DNA from: Paramoeba atlantica | Lineage: Eukaryota > Discosea | Length of the DNA: 64,000 nt | NCBI GenBank assembly: GCA_977017575.1 | Contig: CDRNVI010000021.1 | Coordinates: 62,001-126,000 of the forward strand | Direction: 5' to 3' | Translations under genes and position numbers: made by a program | Notes under the pieces: generated by a model | Told to the model about the DNA's origin: nothing | The model's input: only the letters and a program-made list of their open reading frames with translations | Databases searched by the model: none | Part shown: one piece after another, positions 60,150-64,000 of the stretch | Layout of the letters: each line of letters opens with the position of its first letter | Position numbering within the stretch: position 1 is the stretch's first letter

Positions 60150-62232
60150 GTACTTTTTTCTTTTTTTCTGCGACTTGCAACTAGCCCATGATAACGGGGC
60201 TAGGGTAACAATTTGGAGAGATACGAGCTCGTTGAAGCTGAGGATCCAAGTCCGCTCGAGTGGACACCACCCTAGAAGACTTGGTCCGTTGAAGCTGAGG
60301 TGCTAAAACCGTTGAAGCTGAGAGTCGACACTCCCAAACTATGCCAGCAAGCAGGCAAGGGGTCAAGGAGCACTGCTTTTTTCCAGTGTCGGGGTGTGGC
60401 GAACCCCACCCACCTAGCTAATCCAGCTTCCCGCAGCGGACTTTCAGTCTGCGCGTTAGCTGGATCGGCTTGCATCGGCTCTGTGCTGCGCTCCTTTTAG
60501 GTCTGCGCATGGGTCGTGCGGGTCGGAGCTACCTTCGGCTCTCTCCGAGGAGGCAACACCCCGTCTACGAGGTTTTTACCTGATAACATAACACACATAA
60601 CATCCGGGCCTGCGAACGCATGAGCGTAACATTCAGCTCCGTCAAGAGTTCATTTCGCGCTTGGCTCCGTGACAGAAACCCTTTGGACGCATTCGCCCGT
60701 TGCGTTCCGATATCCCGGAGTAACGCTAGGGCACTTTCACTCCAGGACCCAAAGGACTCTACAACCATTGCCGTGAAGAGATGTCCGGCTTCGTCTGCTT
60801 CTTGTCGCTGTCGCGCCTTGGTCTCGGCATAGTGCGCGGCAAAAGCCCCTGGGGTCACCCAGCTAGCATTACGGACTGAGTCCAAATACTTTAATTGCTG
60901 GGCGTGGGTGACCGCAAAGTCCAATACCATGCCTTGCGCCAGAGTCCCTTTTGCCAAGGATGCAGTGGGCAGGAAGACATCCGCAGGCCTCGTGAGAGCT
61001 CCTCCGGGGCCTCGGTTTCCGAGACTCATCTCGCGCCGTGGTCCCAATTGGGCCTTGGAACAGAAAGATGAGAATTGTTGTGCCAGGGCGTTGTGGCGGG
61101 CGATGATGCCATGTCCATTTTTACAGAGCAAGGCGTGTTCACCGTTCTTGAGGAGAGGGAGGGTACAGCCTTCGGCCGGACAAGGCCTATCCTCTGGGAA
61201 AACATCCACCCCCAGCCACCAACGTGATAGCGTCCGGAACTCCGTGGGGGTGAAAGCCAACCCTCTTTGCTTTGAGGGTGTCACAAAAGCCCAGTTTCCG
61301 GCCCCTTTACCTGACTGAGAAACCCAGCGTGCCCTCGTTCGGGCGTCTGCCCTTGCGTAAGCAGCATAGAACTCCTGTTCAGCGATTGCGTGGCTCAGGT
61401 GTTTTTGTCGTGGTACGATGGTTTCTGGTTCTGTGATGTCGGGTAAAAGGGGGTGGCGGAGGGAATGGGAAAGCTTTCTTTTCGCCGGGTGTGACTGGGC
61501 GTCCCGTGCCTCGTTGGGGTAGTCTGGTGAGCTTGGCTTGAGGATACGTCCAGTATACAGATCGATCAGGACAGTCCCAACTTTTTGATTTATTTCGCGT
61601 GCCGAATCAAGAAACCCCTCAGCTTCGGCTGAATCCCACTTATCCTTGTCGGCGGCAAAAGCCACAGAAGAAACGTATGCGGCCGAGTGGTAAAGCGACG
61701 ATGAGCGAAGGCCGAATCCCCCGTAACGTTTGGGCCGTTGTAGTTGGTCAAGGGCGGGAAGATCAAGAAGAAAAAGTGCGTGTTCCACAGCGCGCATGAG
61801 GTGAAAATCCAGCTGACGACAGAGTTCTCCGAGGCCTTGGGGAGGGGTGGTACGCAGTGCGTATACCATTTGGCAGAATCCGGCGCACTGCCTTATAAGG
61901 GCGAGGGCCACTTGCGGGTCTTCTATCAAGGAGATGGCTTCCAACGTGTCGCGGGCTGGCTCGATCGCGTGTGTCCTTAGGAAAGTCGCACAGTGTTCTG
62001 CAGAGCCCACCGGACTCCCAAGGATATCAAAGTTTCCGTCATACCTTATTTTGTCGCTAGGAATGTCGGGGAAAAAGGAAGAGGTGTGGGCAGACGCAGG
62101 CGGGGTGATGATTTCACATTTTGAGAGGTTCAGAAAGAGTCCCCACGGAGTTCCCACTTCCGCGAGAACGTCTAGTGCCTTCCGGACTTCCTGTGGTTCG
62201 CCAATGATCACACCATCATCGAGATACCATAA
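60150..62232 (-). mobile_element. LINE-A copy A2, 5'-truncated in the RT palm
   Basis: Coding 62232-60565, 3' UTR to about 60150 with an A-rich end. The 3' UTR (about 60180-60560) has three CTCAGCTTCAACGG units and the stem CTAGCCC/GGGCTAG near 60185-60210, recalling the LINE-A1 hairpin. The 5' truncation joins directly to the A-tail of R1. Confidence 0.82.
60565..62232 (-). CDS. LINE-A2 RT palm, Cys/His and RLE (partial)
   Basis: Begins at TQLWYLDDGVIIGEPQEV (motif C). Then GLFLNLSKCEIITPPASAHT, thumb-like LIRQCAGFCQMVYALRTTPP, RPKRYGGFGLRSSSL, SHPAKRKLSHSLRHPLLP (the site where S1 lies in A1), CPAEGC..HALLCKNGHGIIARH, RLE LTRPADVFLP and MVLDFAVTHAQQLKY. It ends QARMLCVLCYQVKTS, unlike A1, so the last residues are altered. 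Confidence 0.84.
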   Translation of the reverse strand, partial: LWYLDDGVIIGEPQEVRKALDVLAEVGTPWGLFLNLSKCEIITPPASAHTSSFFPDIPSDKIRYDGNFDILGSPVGSAEHCATFLRTHAIEPARDTLEAISLIEDPQVALALIRQCAGFCQMVYALRTTPPQGLGELCRQLDFHLMRAVEHALFLLDLPALDQLQRPKRYGGFGLRSSSLYHSAAYVSSVAFAADKDKWDSAEAEGFLDSAREINQKVGTVLIDLYTGRILKPSSPDYPNEARDAQSHPAKRKLSHSLRHPLLPDITEPETIVPRQKHLSHAIAEQEFYAAYARADARTRARWVSQSGKGAGNWAFVTPSKQRGLAFTPTEFRTLSRWWLGVDVFPEDRPCPAEGCTLPLLKNGEHALLCKNGHGIIARHNALAQQFSSFCSKAQLGPRREMSLGNRGPGGALTRPADVFLPTASLAKGTLAQGMVLDFAVTHAQQLKYLDSVRNASWVTPGAFAAHYAETKARQRQEADEAGHLFTAMVVESFGSWSESALALLRDIGTQRANASKGFLSRSQARNELLTELNVTLMRSQARMLCVLCYQVKTS

Positions 62233-62910
62233 CTGTGTTTTTTTTTTTTGCAAATAATTGGGGGGAATAGTATTGAGTCTAACTTTTTATGTATGGAGTC
62301 CAACTTTTCCACAATTTCCACACTTACGGCCCTTCACTTTCCCTTACTCCCCATACTTTCCACACCTACTCCTCTTAGCCCTCTCGTACTTCCCTTCCCC
62401 CACTCCCTACCCCACTCACCGATCCGCATGCACCCAGGCCCGTATGGTCCTGCACCTCCGCTCCCACCCCGTTAGCAGTAATAAATACTTTTGGTTGCCG
62501 TACGAGGGTGGGAGACGTGGAGGCCACGAAACACAAAGACGTCGTCACGCCGAGGGAGAAGAGCGCGGAGAGAGACACGGGGGGACTGACGCAGGGGCGA
62601 GAGGAGGCGAAGCACGGGCCCATCTGCCAGGAACTCTGCCCCCACCCCGTGAGCAAGTATTGTATACTTTTGGCTGCTGACACGGGGGTGGGGGACGCGA
62701 GAGAGAAACACAACAGGGGGACAAGCGCACTGCGGAGGGAGGGTGAGGTGGGGGGATGCGGCGCAGGGGGGTGATGGGACGAGACGGGGAAGGGGGATGC
62801 CGACAAAAAGGAGTGTATTTGAGGGGGGTGCCCTCCCATGGTCTGGAAGATGGTGTATGGAAGAAAAGGGGAAATAATTCAACAAGGTACAGAAACTGTA
62901 TCTTTATCGT
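62233..62910 (-). mobile_element. R1 retroposed repeat, copy 1: SL at the 5' end, A-tail at the 3' end
   Basis: On the minus strand: AACGATAAAGATACAG plus TTTCTGTACCTTGTTG (62910-62880), then about 640 bp, then A11 (62233-62243). The body is C-rich and contains a dimer: AGTATTGTATACTTG/GGGGTGGGGGCAGAG and AGTATTTATTACTGCTAACG/GGGGTGGGAGCGGAG about 185 bp apart. No credible ORF. An SL-capped, polyadenylated RNA copied back into DNA: a SINE-like element or a processed non-coding transcript. Confidence 0.7.
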
Positions 62911-63240
62911 TTTTTTTTTTCGTACATGGAGAAAATCTTTGCCACAACCGCCTCGACCGCCACCCGGTGTCCAAGTGTGCACCACTGTCACATCATAGAG
63001 TATCTCCCCAACATTTGGCCACATTATGGCCAGATCAGGGCCTGAACGAATTCTCCGAGCACGACAAGGGTGATGTTCTGCAGCTTCAGGTGAAATGGAA
63101 CATTTGCACTTCGTGCAGAAGAAGGAAGAATGAAGGCGTGGTTCTTTTTTTTTTTTTTTTTTTTTCGTACATGGAGAAAATCTTTGCCACAACCGCCTCG
63201 ACCGCCACCCGGTGTCCAACCGGCAGGCTTTTCTTGGTCG
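62911..63240 (-). mobile_element. LINE-C4 fragment joined to R2 tail, between two R2 copies
   Basis: 63145-62986 (minus) encodes SSFFCTKCKCSISPEAAEHH and RSGPDLAIMWPNVGEILYDV, nearly the LINE-C1 RLE. It is followed by R2: GGACACCGGGTGGCGGTCGA..CTCCATGTACG plus A13 (62985-62911). Another R2 with A23 lies upstream (63220-63153). Either a LINE/R2 template-switch product or an insertion with a roughly 65-bp duplication. Confidence 0.65.
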
Positions 63241-63807
63241 AGTGAGCTGGCCACCTTCCAGTGGCAAGATGAATGGGTGTTTCCACCCACGCACCTCAGG
63301 GGAGACACCCCATTACAGGGTAGTGCGAGACTTGCATACCAGAGTTTTGTTGAATCTCGGATTGCGTCAGAGACTCTGGTAGCTCACTCGCTAAAAACTC
63401 CACTGCTCCGGGTTGTTAGTCCAGGAGCGCTCCTAGCGTGGAGAAACGAAGGGTCTAGCCTAGAAAAAAGGATCTAGTCCCTTCGCTTCTCCGGGAGATG
63501 GGGAGGGATAAAACCTCAGCTAGCACCAATGCCGTTCCACCTCCACCGAGGGGGTAGGGTTAGCGCGCTCGCTAACAACACACATGCCTTGGCGACGGGA
63601 TGCTACCCCGTCTATGCCCCGGAACGCGGTTAAGGACGCCGCGAACAAGGGTTGAACAGGAATAGGAACGGACACATTCCCTCCTGCCAGCTCGGAAACC
63701 CTTACGTCGGAAGGCTGGGGTCGCCACGCCCCATCACCGGCAACGGTCCAATGCCGGGCTCCTGACCTCGTCTTCCCCTTCTGACGCACCCAAAATATGA
63801 TAAATAA
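63241..63807. other. Unassigned GC-rich stretch
   Basis: No convincing ORF. Inverted repeats such as CACCCATT..AATGGGTG (63265-63330 region), GCGCTCGCTAAC and TAGCGAGTGAGC. The style resembles the LINE-A2 3' UTR, but no alignment was found by eye. Confidence 0.4.
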
Positions 63808-64000
63808 GATATGCCGTGGCAATGGCGATCCAGTTAGGATAAACAAAAAGGGGGTAGAGCCCTGCCTAAGCCCCGTCGAACTTGGGACAATTCCGACGAG
63901 TTTACTTTCCGAGCCATAGTACAATAATTCGGATGCTCCAGCATACTCAACTTCGAAATACCTTTGAAATGGGCGCAGTGCGCTAAACGCGAATACATGC
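63808..64000 (-). pseudogene. LINE-B/E RT fragment at the window edge
   Basis: Minus strand: ALRPFQRYFEVEYAGASELL, YYGSESKLVGIV, SSTGLRQGSTPFLFIL (motif B). It aligns with LINE-B TLRPFRRFFHTEYSEASELL. It probably continues outside the window; downstream the similarity stops at about 63808. Confidence 0.7.

Noticed and set aside
62458-62885. Coding genes in the C-rich R1 repeat
   Set aside because: All frames are low-complexity Pro/Ser/Arg shadows of a GC-rich repeat, and both strands are equally open.
62880-62910. A genuine SL RNA gene
   Set aside because: After the SL-like exon there is no GT splice donor or Sm-type site; the sequence continues into R1 as in a spliced transcript.
1-64000. 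tRNA, rRNA, bacterial operons or IS elements
   Set aside because: No clover-leaf or rRNA signature was noticed, and gene content and tails are eukaryotic retroelements throughout; a tRNA scan was not possible by eye.

Overview
This window is a dense pile of retrotransposons, with no convincing host gene, tRNA or rRNA. The host is probably a euglenozoan (diplonemid or kinetoplastid). Three separate inserts carry, at or near their 5' ends, a sequence ending TTTCTGTACCTTGTTG. In two of them it is preceded by AACGATAAAGATA. This closely resembles the 3' half of kinetoplastid and diplonemid spliced-leader (SL) RNA as I remember it. The tyrosine-recombinase (YR) retrotransposons show the gag - YR - RT/RNase H order reported for trypanosomatid VIPER elements, which fits.

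Two classes dominate. (1) LINEs with a C-terminal restriction-like endonuclease (RLE). LINE-A has N-terminal C2H2-type fingers and a structured 3' UTR (R2/CRE-like). LINE-B, LINE-C and LINE-E are one related clade: a small conserved N-terminal domain, RT, a Cys/His knuckle and an RLE with an RSGPDL motif. (2) DIRS-order YR retrotransposons with split direct repeats (A1 - genes - B1A2 - B2), called D1-D9 here, together with solo A-B forms S1 and S2. A divergent RT/RNase H element, G1, has the same end layout. Smaller retroposed repeats (R1, R2) and several minisatellites fill the gaps.

Layout. 1-3808: LINE-A copy split by solo S1. 3858-4095: 18-bp minisatellite. 4344-22219: LINE-C1 containing D2 (5051-19246), which contains D1 (5580-8748) and LINE-C2 (about 9550-15646), which in turn contains D3 (10263-15250): four levels of nesting. 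22235-22525: minisatellite. About 22.6-28.87 kb: minus-strand D4/D5 holding LINE-B1 plus an R1 repeat. 28.87-30.7 kb: LINE-C3 (minus). 30.72-35.49 kb: LINE-B2. 35.49-37.46 kb: D9 and D6 fragments. 37.46-39.59 kb: LINE-E1 with a 462-bp insert. 40.26-47.03 kb: D7 holding S2 and G1. 47.0-64 kb: a mosaic of truncated LINE-A, LINE-E and LINE-C copies, mostly on the minus strand, with one long LINE-A ORF at 50416-53735.

D2, D3 and S1 can each be removed exactly, with no target duplication, restoring the interrupted LINE reading frame. The LINE-type inserts instead carry A-tails and duplications of 6-9 bp, or sit between direct repeats of about 55-120 bp. The main new signal is a proposed YR crossover site: a 16-bp spacer of consensus TANWAGTYYACGNNNN between inverted arms that change together from family to family. 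The paired terminal repeats within each element are nearly identical by eye, so much of this nest looks recent.
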